Below the pieces are notes generated by a model that saw only the letters and a list, made by a program, of their open reading frames with translations, searched no databases and was not told where the DNA came from. Both the position numbers and the translations under genes were made by a program. This document shows, piece by piece, positions 43,259 through 51,704 of a stretch of DNA of 64,000 nt (positions within the stretch are counted from its first letter, which is position 1; each line of letters begins with the position of its first letter). The DNA lies in assembly GCA_965215045.1 (NCBI GenBank), contig OZ244031.1, positions 806,001-870,000 on the forward strand. The letters are read 5' to 3'. The DNA comes from G965215045 sp965215045 (lineage in GTDB: Bacteria > Pseudomonadota > Gammaproteobacteria > JABABF01).

Positions 43259-44106
43259 CACGGGCACTCGATATCGTGGTCAACCTCTGGACCGAGGAGC
43301 TGACGCGCAACTACCCCGGGGAACTCGACCGGTTCTGGGAACTGATCACGCTCAAGGCGGATACCACGCACAAGGGCATCCCCATCGAAGAACAGCTGCG
43401 GCGCATGGACGAGGCCGGCATCGACAAGGGCCTGCTGATCGCCACCACCGGTGCGGCCCCGGGTTCGAAGCTGTTCTTTGAAAAGCCCGCGGCGGTGATT
43501 CACAAGGTGGTGCAGGAATATCCCGATCGTTTCAAGGGCGTCATCGGCATCAACCCCTCGCAGATCATGCCCTGGCTCGGCAAGCTGGAGCAGGCGGTGC
43601 GCGAGTTCGGTTTTGTCGGCGCGCATCTCTACCCGCACTGGTTCGGCCAGGCACCGGACCATCGCATGTACTATCCCTTCTACGCCAAGTGCGCCGAGCT
43701 GGGCGTGCCGGTGCAGATCCAGGTCGGCCACTCCGCGCAATGGTTCCTGGAGACGGTGGGACGGCCCATCACGCTGGACCGGGTCGCCATCGATTTTCCC
43801 GAGTTGAAAATCATCGGCATTCACATCGGGCACCCGTGGACCGAGGAAATGATTTCCATGGCCTGGAAACATCCGAACGTCTTTATCGGTGCCGATGCCC
43901 ATGCGCCACGCTACTGGGACCGCAGCCTGGTGCAGTTCATCAATACGCGCGGCCAGGACAAGGTACTGTTCGGCACCGACTGGCCGATCATCGACTTCGG
44001 CCGGGCGATCGAGGAGATCGGGGCACTGGAACTGCGCGAGGGGCCGCAGCGCAAGCTGCTGGTGGAAAATGCCGTGCGCGTGTACGGCCTGGAAAATTGG
44101 GTATAG
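43255..44106 (+). CDS. Amidohydrolase family protein (Amidohydro_2)
   Basis: The 283-residue TIM-barrel enzyme is of the aminocarboxymuconate-semialdehyde decarboxylase/gamma-resorcylate type. Features are GFVGAHLYPHWFGQAPDHRMYYPFYAKCAELGVPVQIQVGH (central metal His), KIIGIHIGHPWTEEMISMAWKHPNVFIGADAHAP and KVLFGTDWPIIDF (catalytic Asp). The usual N-terminal HxH metal pair is not evident (ALDIVVNLWTEEL), as in several members of this group. It may decarboxylate or hydrolyse a carboxylated ring. Coupled to the acyl-CoA ligase by an ATGA overlap. Confidence 0.8.
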   Translation: MTRALDIVVNLWTEELTRNYPGELDRFWELITLKADTTHKGIPIEEQLRRMDEAGIDKGLLIATTGAAPGSKLFFEKPAAVIHKVVQEYPDRFKGVIGINPSQIMPWLGKLEQAVREFGFVGAHLYPHWFGQAPDHRMYYPFYAKCAELGVPVQIQVGHSAQWFLETVGRPITLDRVAIDFPELKIIGIHIGHPWTEEMISMAWKHPNVFIGADAHAPRYWDRSLVQFINTRGQDKVLFGTDWPIIDFGRAIEEIGALELREGPQRKLLVENAVRVYGLENWV

Positions 44107-44140
44107 TTAAGAACCGCAGGTCATCGCCGGGGAGCACAAC

Positions 44141-44401
44141 ATGAGCAAGGCCATCGAGCACGACATTCCCGAAGAAGTCAAAAAGTGGCTGCAACTGGAA
44201 GAGAAGGAGCAACGCAAACGCTACGAGCAGATCGTGCGCGAAATGGACGCGCTGGATCCCGAGCGCCAGGCCTGGGTCGAGGCGTTCCTGCAACGCATCC
44301 AGACCGAGGGCTTCAATGTCGACGGGGATCTGAAAATCAAGATTCCCGCACAGAAAATTCCCAGGCAACCCGCGGGCAAGAAAATCCGGGTGGTGTACTG
44401 A
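44141..44401 (+). CDS. Small charged protein of unknown function
   Basis: This 86-residue, highly charged, mostly helical protein (EVKKWLQLEEKEQRKRYEQIVREMDALDPERQAWVEAFLQRI) ends in a basic strand GKKIRVVY. It has no signal peptide and no family I recognise. It follows a GGGGAGC ribosome-binding site 35 bp after the amidohydrolase and 37 bp before the bicupin gene, so it is probably a small accessory subunit in the same operon. Confidence 0.6.
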   Translation: MSKAIEHDIPEEVKKWLQLEEKEQRKRYEQIVREMDALDPERQAWVEAFLQRIQTEGFNVDGDLKIKIPAQKIPRQPAGKKIRVVY

Positions 44402-44438
44402 AACGCCGCCGCACCTTTCCCAGCACCGGAGAATCATT

Positions 44439-45356
44439 ATGGCCAGACCGCATATCGAACCCTACGTGGACCAGGATGCCGGCTTCAAAAAATTCACCCT
44501 GCCCGGCTTCAAGCCCGGGATGCATTACAAGATGCTGAGCCTGGATACGGACTGCGGTGCCTGCACCATGACCGTGCAGTACGATGCGGGCTACTCCCAG
44601 CCGCCCGGTTTCAGCTGGTCCGATCGCGAAATCCTGGTCATGGAGGGCGCATTGCAACTGGGGGACCAGAATTGCACTCACGGCTATTACCTGTACGTGC
44701 CCGCGGGCGTCGCCCTGCCGGAAATGCGCGCAGCGGACGGTGCCCTGGTGCTGCTCATGTACAACAACGGCGAGCCCAGTTTCGTGGAATCCACGGAAGA
44801 TCATCCGCAGGCCGACCGCGGCCTGTACTCGGAGGTGGACTCCTACAAGGACCTGGCGTGGGCGGTGTCGACCATTCGTCCCTCGGTGGCCAGCGGCTGC
44901 CTGCTCAAGATACTGCACTATCACCCGCGCAGCGAGGCCCTGTCCTTCCTCTACTGCATGACACCGGATTTCCGCCAGGACAACATCTCCTACCACGACT
45001 GTGCCGAGGAGTCCTACCACCTGTGGGGCACTTCCTGGATGATGCAGTTCGGCGAACTGCCGACCGGCGCCTATTTCTGGCGGCCGCCGTATATCAACCA
45101 CGGCGCCTTCGCCAGCCAGCACGGTTGCCTCGCCTTCGGACGCACCACCTCGCAGCTCTACAACCACTTTCACTACAATCCATGGAGCGAGCCCGAAGAC
45201 AACCACAAGCGTTCCATCGCGCGCCTGGCACACCGCAATCCGAACATGTACAAATGGGTGCTGAGTCACGGGCACAACCATCCGCACGGCCCCGAAGACT
45301 TCGAGCACCCGGAAGGCCCGCAGCACGCCCATCCGCCGGACATGCACGAGCACTGA
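44439..45356 (+). CDS. Bicupin protein with histidine-rich tail
   Basis: The 305-residue protein has two cupin-like beta-barrel halves: VQYDAGYSQPPGFSWSDREILVMEGALQLGDQ...GYYLYVPAGVALPE and, from about residue 140, LKILHYHPRSEALSFLYCMTP...HGAFASQHGCLAFGRTTSQLYNHFHYNPW. Histidines in both halves could bind a divalent metal. The last 40 residues are His/Pro-rich (GHNHPHGPEDFEHPEGPQHAHPP), suggesting metal storage or binding. It resembles cupin_7/DUF4437-type proteins linked to degradative enzymes. Last gene of the ligase-amidohydrolase operon. Confidence 0.65.
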   Translation: MARPHIEPYVDQDAGFKKFTLPGFKPGMHYKMLSLDTDCGACTMTVQYDAGYSQPPGFSWSDREILVMEGALQLGDQNCTHGYYLYVPAGVALPEMRAADGALVLLMYNNGEPSFVESTEDHPQADRGLYSEVDSYKDLAWAVSTIRPSVASGCLLKILHYHPRSEALSFLYCMTPDFRQDNISYHDCAEESYHLWGTSWMMQFGELPTGAYFWRPPYINHGAFASQHGCLAFGRTTSQLYNHFHYNPWSEPEDNHKRSIARLAHRNPNMYKWVLSHGHNHPHGPEDFEHPEGPQHAHPPDMHEH

Positions 45357-45357
45357 A

Positions 45358-46800
45358 TCAGTCGCCGGCGTTCTCCTCGGCCAGGGAGTCGACCCCGGCG
45401 GCCGGTGCCCGCTGCACCAGCAACGCTTTTTTACGCAACAACCGCAGCAGGCCGCTGTCGCCCATGCGCGAGCGGCCGAGCCCGGAACGGGCGAAGGAAT
45501 CTTTCTCCACGTCGTCGACCAACGTGGTCAGTGCCGCATCGTTGATGCTGATGGCACCGGCGTCGATGCGCCGGGCGACCGCCAACGCCTCCTCGAGTTC
45601 GCCGGCAAACACCGCCGCCGAGAGCCCGTACTCGGAATCATTGGCGAGCCGTACCGCCTCGTCGACCGTGTCAAAAGACATCACCGGCAACAGCGGGCCG
45701 AAGCTTTCCTCGCGCATCAGCACCATGTCGTGGTCGACGCCGCTCAACACCGTCGGCAGGCGCCAGCGCCCCCCGCCGGGACTGCAGAGCTCTTCGCCGC
45801 AGTGCACCCGGGCACCCCGCCGCACGGCGTCTTCCAACTGCGCCTGCACCTTGCCGGCCTGGGCGGCAGAGATAAAAGGCCCCAGGTGGCCCCGGCCCGG
45901 GTCCGGGTAATTCGCCCGCACCGTGCGGGCCGCCTCCGTCAGCCGTTGCAGGAATTCCCCGCAGACCCGGCGATCGACATAGATGCGCTCCAGCGACTGG
46001 CAGCCCTGGCCGGTGGCGGCGACGGCACCGCGCAACACGGCGCGCACCGCGTTTTCCAGGTCCGCACTCGCCAGGACGATCGCCGGGTCCTTGCCCCCCA
46101 ATTCCAGGAACGCGGGCACCAGCCTGCGGGCCGCGGCCAGGGCGATCTTGCGGCCCACCGCCACGCTGCCGGTAAAACACACGGCATCCACCCGCCGCAC
46201 CATGGCGGCCCCCGTGCTGCCGTCGCCGCTCACGATGCGCAACACGGCGGATATTTCAGGGTGTTCGGTCACCGTCTCGCACAGCGGTTCGACGAAACGA
46301 CAGGCGATCTCGCTGGGCTTCAGCAGCACCGCGCACCCGGCTGCGAGCGCGGGAACCACGTCAAACATGCCCAGCATCATCGGGAAATTCCAGGGACTGA
46401 TCACACCGACCAGCGGGTAGGGGCTGTAATCATGCCGCCACTCCACGGCATCCATGCCCTGTGAGTGCCCCGCGGCGGGAGCGTCCATCAGTTGCGGTGC
46501 CCGCTGGCACCAGTGCCGCAGCCGCCGCAGCACCAGTTCGAATTCCAGCCCGGCCAGGGCGCGGCGCCCCGTGTCTGCCATGAGTGCCGCCAGGATCGGC
46601 TGCCGGTGCTGTTGCAGGGTTTGCGTCCACGCACCCAGCAGTTGCACCCGCCGCCCGCAGCCCAGGTCCTGCCACTGCGGCTGGGCGGTGCGCAGCTCCC
46701 GCGCCAGACGCCCGATGGTGCGGGCACCGGTCAGCGGGAGCTCGGCATCGGTCTCACCGCTGCGCGGGTTGACCAGGGACAGGGTGCGCCGGACGCCCAC
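45358..46800 (-). CDS. Aldehyde dehydrogenase family protein
   Basis: The 480-residue NAD(P)-dependent ALDH has GVISPWNFPMMLGMFDVVPALAAGCAVLLKPSE (cofactor site), AVCFTGSVAVGRKIA, AFLELGGKDPAIV (general-base Glu) and AATGQGCQSLERIYV (nucleophile Cys), then EESFGPLLPVM and NDSEYGLSAAVF. All catalytic residues are present. It oxidises an aldehyde to an acid, or in a CoA-dependent variant to acyl-CoA. It follows a YciI-like gene by 9 bp on the minus strand and forms an operon with it. Confidence 0.92.
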   Translation of the reverse strand: MGVRRTLSLVNPRSGETDAELPLTGARTIGRLARELRTAQPQWQDLGCGRRVQLLGAWTQTLQQHRQPILAALMADTGRRALAGLEFELVLRRLRHWCQRAPQLMDAPAAGHSQGMDAVEWRHDYSPYPLVGVISPWNFPMMLGMFDVVPALAAGCAVLLKPSEIACRFVEPLCETVTEHPEISAVLRIVSGDGSTGAAMVRRVDAVCFTGSVAVGRKIALAAARRLVPAFLELGGKDPAIVLASADLENAVRAVLRGAVAATGQGCQSLERIYVDRRVCGEFLQRLTEAARTVRANYPDPGRGHLGPFISAAQAGKVQAQLEDAVRRGARVHCGEELCSPGGGRWRLPTVLSGVDHDMVLMREESFGPLLPVMSFDTVDEAVRLANDSEYGLSAAVFAGELEEALAVARRIDAGAISINDAALTTLVDDVEKDSFARSGLGRSRMGDSGLLRLLRKKALLVQRAPAAGVDSLAEENAGD

Positions 46801-46809
46801 TGCCCCCGC

Positions 46810-47112
46810 TTACCAGTTTTTGCCGCCGACCCAGCGCCCCGCCACGCCGCGGAACTCCAGGACACGGTAGTGCTTGTAGATGCCGGCCCGGTAGTAGGGG
46901 TCGGCAAACAGCAGTTCCAGGGCCTCCCGGGCACTGTCTGCCCGGTAGATAAAACAGCTGCCGCAGTAATCGGGGGCGGCCTCTTCCTTGAACGGGCCGG
47001 CCACCCAGATCCGATCCAGGATAGTCTTTATATATTCCAGGTGCTCTGCGGCGTATTTTTTACGCAACGCCGGGGCGCCGGGGGCATCGTCACAGAAGAC
47101 CAGGAACTGCAT
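46810..47112 (-). CDS. YciI-like family protein
   Basis: The 100-residue YCII-domain protein (MQFLVFCDDAPGAPALRKKYAAEHLEYI...IWVAGPFKEE...CFIYRADSAREALELLFADPYYRAG) has a ferredoxin-like fold. Family members include a chloromuconolactone dehalogenase-like enzyme and components with a His-Asp pair; a His in AEHLEYI may correspond. Start ATG 47112. Heads the operon with the aldehyde dehydrogenase. Confidence 0.8.
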   Translation of the reverse strand: MQFLVFCDDAPGAPALRKKYAAEHLEYIKTILDRIWVAGPFKEEAAPDYCGSCFIYRADSAREALELLFADPYYRAGIYKHYRVLEFRGVAGRWVGGKNW

Positions 47113-47204
47113 GGGAGACGATCAACAGGGGGGAAACAGGGGTGGAGAATGGCGCATGAGCCCGTCATCAGGGGTAGTGAGAATGAGCCGTGACGAATAG
47201 TAAT

Positions 47205-47219
47205 AATGATATATTATTA
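47205..47219 (+). promoter_or_regulatory. TGATATA element, distal, upstream of CoA-transferase/hyu operon
   Basis: AATGATATATTATTA differs at one position from the site at 8011-8025 in front of the other CoA-transferase gene. It stands in a run of AT-rich sequence within GC-rich surroundings. Confidence 0.5.
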
Positions 47220-47394
47220 TTACTCAACGGGGCTGGTGCGAGGGCGGAATTTTCTGCCGTGGCGATGCGGGCTCCGATAAGTTCCCCGGCACACTCGCGG
47301 ATGGCCTGCGCCGTGGCGGACCGGACGGGAAGACTTTGGTGGCGCATGCACGGGGCATTCCGGTGCCGGCCAGCTCCCCGACCGCTTGCGGGGG

Positions 47395-47403
47395 TGATAT
47401 AAA
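47395..47403 (+). promoter_or_regulatory. Extended -10 promoter, proximal, upstream of CoA-transferase/hyu operon
   Basis: TGATATAAA gives TG-A-TATAAA with no good -35, an extended -10 type. Transcription would start near 47411. Confidence 0.5.
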
Positions 47404-47468
47404 TCCGTGTTGCGGCCGGGCAGACAACCAGTGATCAATTTGTGCGAAATGGCTGAAAGGAGAGCGAG

Positions 47469-48668
47469 GTGAACAAGGCACTGGCCGGGGTGCGCATCCT
47501 GGACCTGACACACATGTTATCCGGGCCTTATGGCACGATGATCCTGGCCGACCTGGGTGCGGAGACCATCAAGGTGGAACCCCTGGAGGGCGAGGGCACC
47601 CGCAAGCTGCTGGCCAAGGACCCGGAAAACTCCTTGCACGGCATGGGTGCTTATTTCATTACGCTCAATCGCAACAAGAAAAGCGTATGCATCGATCTCA
47701 AGAACGAGCGGGGCCTGGCCCTGTTTTACGAGTTGGTCAAAAACGCTGACGTCGTATTTGATAATTTCAGTGCCGGCGTCACCGCCCGGCTGCGCATCGA
47801 TTACGAATCCCTGCACAAGATCAACCCACGCATCATCACCTGCACGGTGACCGGCTTCGGCTCCCAGGGGCCGGACTGCAAGCGACCGGCCTTCGACCAG
47901 GTGGTACAGGCCACCGGCGGCGGCATGTCGATTACCGGCCACGCACCGGATGCCGCGGTCCGTTCGGGCATCCCGATCGGCGACCTGGGCGGCGGTATGT
48001 TCGCGGTGATGGGAGTGCTGGCGGCACTCCTGGAGAGGGAGCACAGCGGACAGGGTCAACATGTCGACGTCTCCATGCTGGATTGCCAGGTCTCCATGCT
48101 GAACTACATGGCGACCATGTATTTTCTCTCCGGCAAGGACCCCTTCCCCATCGGCAACTCGCACTTCGTCCACGTCCCCTATAACAGTTACTCCACGGCG
48201 GATGGCGCCATCATCATCGCGATCATTTTCGACAGTTTCTGGGACAACCTGCTGGAGCTGGTCGACTGCGAAGAGCTGCGCTGCGAAGAATACAAAACCC
48301 AGCCGGCGCGTCTGCGCGACAAGGAATTCATCGACCGCACCCTGGATGCGATCTTCCGCCAGGACAGCTCGGAGAACTGGTTGCGCAAGCTGCGCGAGAA
48401 GCGCATTCCCTGCGCGCCGATCAACCGGCTGAGCCAGGCACTCTCCGATCGCCAGGTGCTGCATCGCAACATGGTGGTGGAGCTTGCGCATCCCGCGGGC
48501 GACAGTACCCGGGGGCCGGGCAACCCGGTCAAACTCTCACGCACCGACGAGGAGAGTTTCAGCCCGGCACCACTGTTGGGCCAGGATACCGATGAAGTGC
48601 TGGGTGCCCTGCTGGGATACGGGGCGGAACAAATCAAAACACTGCGGCAGGAAAAGGCCATTCGCTGA
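47469..48668 (+). CDS. Class III CoA-transferase (CaiB/BaiF family), paralogue 2
   Basis: The 399-residue transferase has VRILDLTHMLSGPYGTMILADLGAETIKVEPLEG, TLNRNKKSVCIDLKNERG, the catalytic-Asp segment KRPAFDQVVQATGG and DVSMLDCQVSMLNYMATMY. Start GTG 47469 follows AAAGGAGAG. Its stop overlaps the next ATG (TGATG), coupling it to the HMG-CoA lyase-type gene. Both paralogues in the window stand beside such a lyase, supporting activation of a 3-hydroxy acid to the CoA ester that is then cleaved. Confidence 0.92.
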   Translation: MNKALAGVRILDLTHMLSGPYGTMILADLGAETIKVEPLEGEGTRKLLAKDPENSLHGMGAYFITLNRNKKSVCIDLKNERGLALFYELVKNADVVFDNFSAGVTARLRIDYESLHKINPRIITCTVTGFGSQGPDCKRPAFDQVVQATGGGMSITGHAPDAAVRSGIPIGDLGGGMFAVMGVLAALLEREHSGQGQHVDVSMLDCQVSMLNYMATMYFLSGKDPFPIGNSHFVHVPYNSYSTADGAIIIAIIFDSFWDNLLELVDCEELRCEEYKTQPARLRDKEFIDRTLDAIFRQDSSENWLRKLREKRIPCAPINRLSQALSDRQVLHRNMVVELAHPAGDSTRGPGNPVKLSRTDEESFSPAPLLGQDTDEVLGALLGYGAEQIKTLRQEKAIR

Positions 48669-49609
48669 TGGGCGAGCACGTGCGGGTCAACGATGTCGCC
48701 CCCCGGGACGGCCTGCAGAACCAGCCGCGACCGCTGGCTGTGGCGGACCGCCTGCGCCTGGTGCAGAGCCTGGTGCAGGCGGGACTGCGCGCCATTGAAA
48801 TCGGCAGCTTCGTCTCGCCCCGGGCCGTGCCGCAGATGGCCGGTGCCGCGGAACTGGCAGCCGGGCTGCCCGAGTGTGCAGACTGCTTGTACACGGCACT
48901 GGCACCCAACATGCGCGGCTACGAAGACGCACAGGCGGCGGGGTTGCGCTCGGTGTCCGTGCCGGTATCGGCGACCGACACCATGAATGAAAAAAACCTG
49001 CGCATGAGCACGGCGCAGATCATGGAAGTCAGCGGCGAGATCATCGGCCGGGCGCGCGCCGCCGGGGTGCGCACGTCAATCTACATTTCCGTCGCCTTCG
49101 AATGCCCGTTTGAAGGCCGGGTGGCACCGGCCCTGGTGCTCGACATGGCCGCACAGTTATTCGCTGCCGGCGCCGACGAAGTGGTGATCGCCGACACCAT
49201 CGGTGCCGCCGCCCCGGATGCGGTGCACGCGCTCATGGAGCAGTTGTGCAAGGCGCATGATGCACAACGCCTGGCCTGCCATTTTCACGACACGCGCGCG
49301 CTTGCGATCGCCAATGTCTGCGCGGCACTGGAGACCGGGATCCGCAAGTTCGACAGTGCGGCAGGCGGCCTGGGCGGCTGTCCGTTCGCCCCGGGGGCAG
49401 CGGGAAACCTGGCCACCGAGGACCTGGTGCTGCTGCTGCACCAGATGGGTTTCAGCACCGGCATCGACCTGCCCCTGTTGCTGCGTGTCGTGGAACTGCT
49501 CGACGAACTGGTGGGTACCGCCGGCGGGCGCAGTTTTTCCTGGTTGCAGGGACAGCTGCAAAAAAATTCCGCACTGCCGGAAATGCTTTACGACAATCCT
49601 GTATCCTGA
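48668..49609 (+). CDS. HMG-CoA lyase-type enzyme (DRE-TIM superfamily), paralogue 2
   Basis: This 313-residue TIM barrel retains the lyase signatures: VNDVAPRDGLQNQ, CHFHDTRALAIAN (HxH metal site) and GGLGGCPFAPGAAGNLATEDL (active-site Cys and Asn). It differs considerably from paralogue 1 at 6934-7908, so they probably have different substrates rather than being a recent duplication. Coupled to the CoA-transferase at its 5' end and 22 bp from hyuA at its 3' end, it forms an operon with the hydantoinase genes. Confidence 0.9.
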   Translation: MGEHVRVNDVAPRDGLQNQPRPLAVADRLRLVQSLVQAGLRAIEIGSFVSPRAVPQMAGAAELAAGLPECADCLYTALAPNMRGYEDAQAAGLRSVSVPVSATDTMNEKNLRMSTAQIMEVSGEIIGRARAAGVRTSIYISVAFECPFEGRVAPALVLDMAAQLFAAGADEVVIADTIGAAAPDAVHALMEQLCKAHDAQRLACHFHDTRALAIANVCAALETGIRKFDSAAGGLGGCPFAPGAAGNLATEDLVLLLHQMGFSTGIDLPLLLRVVELLDELVGTAGGRSFSWLQGQLQKNSALPEMLYDNPVS

Positions 49610-49631
49610 TGAATCGCGCGAGGAGCAAGAT

Positions 49632-51683
49632 ATGAGTTATCGCCTGGGAGTGGACGTCGGCGGCACGTTCACTGATTTTTTGCTGATCGATGAAAAGGAT
49701 GGGCACACCTACACCGCCAAGGTGCCGTCCACACCCCAGGACTCCTCCCTGGGCGTTATGCACGGGGTGCAACGCCTGTGCGAAGAGTTCAACATAGATC
49801 CACAACAGATCGACCGCGTGATGCACGGCACCACGGTGGCCACCAATACCATCCTCACCAGTTCCGGTGCGCGCGTCGGCCTGGTCACCACGCAAGGCTA
49901 TCGCCAGGTGCTGCAAATCGCGCGCTCCTTCGTGCCCGGCGGCCTGGGCGGTTGGGTCATGTTCATGAAAAAACCGCTGCTCGCCCCGCTGGAGCTGACC
50001 GTGGAAGCCGCAGAACGCATCGACGCCGGCGGCGAAGTCCTGCAAGCGCTCGACGAAAAAGCCCTGCGCGCCTCCCTGGAGACATTGGCGGCGAAAAACA
50101 TAGAGGCCTTGACGATATGCTTCATCAACGCCTACGTCAACAACCGGAACGAAGTGCGGGCCCGGGAGATCGCCGCCGAAGTCCTGCCCGGCATTCCCGT
50201 CTCCATCTCTTCCGAGGTGGTGCCGGAAATCCAGGAATACGAACGCACCGAGACCACGGTGGTCAATTCGTACGTGCGCCCGGTAGTGGAAAAATACATG
50301 ATCAACCTGCAACAGCAGCTGCAGGACAGGATGAAAAGCCTGCATCTCAACGTGTTGCGTTCCGACGGTGGCCTGACCTCTTCCCGGGTCGCGGCGGAGA
50401 CCCCGGTGCGCTTGCTGCTCAGCGGACCGGCGGGCGGCGTCACCGGCGCACTGTGGTTCGCCGAACGCGCCGGCCACCGCAACGTGCTGACTTTTGACAT
50501 GGGCGGCACCTCCACCGACGTCGCCCTGGTCCAGGACGCCCGCGCCCAGGTGCGGCGCGAGACCCGGGTCGGCGACATCGCCGTGCGCGCACCGTCGATC
50601 GACGTGCGCACCGTCGGTGCCGGCGGCGGTTCGATCGCGTTCGTGCCGGAACTGACCCGGGCCCTGCGCGTCGGTCCGGAAAGTGCCGGTGCCGAACCGG
50701 GACCTGCCGCTTACTGCAAGGGCGGCGAACAGGCGACGGTGTGCGATGCCAACGTGGTGCTGGGCTACCTGCCGGCGGACGCCCAACTGGGCGGTGCCAT
50801 GGCGATCGATCGCGAACCCGCCGAACAGGCGGTGCAAAAAATTGCCGATCTCATGGACTTGCCGCTGATGGAAACCGCCGAGGGCATCATCAAGATCGTC
50901 AACGAGACCATGTTCGGTGCCCTGCGCGTGGTCTCCGTCGAACAGGGACACGACCCGCGCGATTTCGCGCTGATCGGCTTTGGCGGTGCCGGCCCCCTGC
51001 ACGCCAATGCACTGGGCAAGCTGCTGAAATCCTGGCCGGTGATCATCCCGCCGGGCCCGGGCGTGCTGTGCGCCTACGGCGACGCCACCACCCGCGTCCA
51101 GGACGAGGCCTCCCGCACCTGGGTGCGCCGCTTCTCCGAGGTCAGCACCGAAGAAGTCTGCGAATTGCTGCAAGAGCTGCGCGACCGCGCCGCCAGGTCG
51201 CTGACCGAGGACGGCATTCCGCCGGAACAACAGGAGGCGAGCTACCAGGCCGACGTGCGCTACCACGGCCAGGCGTTTCAAATCACCATCGACTGCACAC
51301 TGGAGAATGTGCAAGAGCAGGGGCTCGCCATGTTCAGCAAGGAGTTCGACCGCCAGCATACCCAGATGTTCACCTTCGCCCTCGACGTCGAACATGAACT
51401 TGTCGTACTGCGCGCCGTGGTGCGCGCCCGGCAGGCAAGGCTGGAACAACAGGGTGCGGCCGGCGAAGCACGCGACGTGGAGCAGTGCCGCACCCGGGAA
51501 AGCCGTTACTATTTCGAGGGCCAGTGGCACGATGTGTTCATCTACGAGCGCGAGCTGCTGCAACCCGGGCACCGCATCGCGGGTCCGGCCATTGTCACCG
51601 AGATGGACTCGACCACCGTCATCCTGCCCGAACATGTTGCGGAGGTCGACGCGATTCGCAATCTTCTTATCAACCCGGCCTGA
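49632..51683 (+). CDS. hyuA: Hydantoinase/oxoprolinase family subunit A
   Basis: The 683-residue ATP-dependent cyclic-amide hydrolase or carboxylase-type subunit has an actin-like fold: YRLGVDVGGTFTDFLLIDEKDG, RVMHGTTVATNTILTSSGARVGLVTTQGY, LLSGPAGGVTGALWFAE, TFDMGGTSTDVALV, TVGAGGGSIAFV and GFGGAGPLHANALGKLL. The family includes N-methylhydantoinase, 5-oxoprolinase and acetone/acetophenone carboxylase subunits. Pairing with HyuB downstream supports a functional A/B enzyme. A good AGGAG-containing ribosome-binding site precedes ATG 49632. Substrate inferred only as a cyclic amide or a ketone-type compound. Confidence 0.9.
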   Translation: MSYRLGVDVGGTFTDFLLIDEKDGHTYTAKVPSTPQDSSLGVMHGVQRLCEEFNIDPQQIDRVMHGTTVATNTILTSSGARVGLVTTQGYRQVLQIARSFVPGGLGGWVMFMKKPLLAPLELTVEAAERIDAGGEVLQALDEKALRASLETLAAKNIEALTICFINAYVNNRNEVRAREIAAEVLPGIPVSISSEVVPEIQEYERTETTVVNSYVRPVVEKYMINLQQQLQDRMKSLHLNVLRSDGGLTSSRVAAETPVRLLLSGPAGGVTGALWFAERAGHRNVLTFDMGGTSTDVALVQDARAQVRRETRVGDIAVRAPSIDVRTVGAGGGSIAFVPELTRALRVGPESAGAEPGPAAYCKGGEQATVCDANVVLGYLPADAQLGGAMAIDREPAEQAVQKIADLMDLPLMETAEGIIKIVNETMFGALRVVSVEQGHDPRDFALIGFGGAGPLHANALGKLLKSWPVIIPPGPGVLCAYGDATTRVQDEASRTWVRRFSEVSTEEVCELLQELRDRAARSLTEDGIPPEQQEASYQADVRYHGQAFQITIDCTLENVQEQGLAMFSKEFDRQHTQMFTFALDVEHELVVLRAVVRARQARLEQQGAAGEARDVEQCRTRESRYYFEGQWHDVFIYERELLQPGHRIAGPAIVTEMDSTTVILPEHVAEVDAIRNLLINPA

Positions 51684-51704
51684 GCCGTCGCCTGGAAAAG
51701 AACC

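Larger units (their letters stand above)
47113..47468. other. Divergent control region of ALDH and CoA-transferase operons
   Basis: No convincing gene is present in these 356 bp. Two TGATATA elements point towards the CoA-transferase: AATGATATATTATTA (47205-47219) and TGATATAAAT (47395-47404). They would give leaders of about 247 and 58 nt. A good ribosome-binding site (AAAGGAGAG) precedes the GTG start at 47469. Confidence 0.5.
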
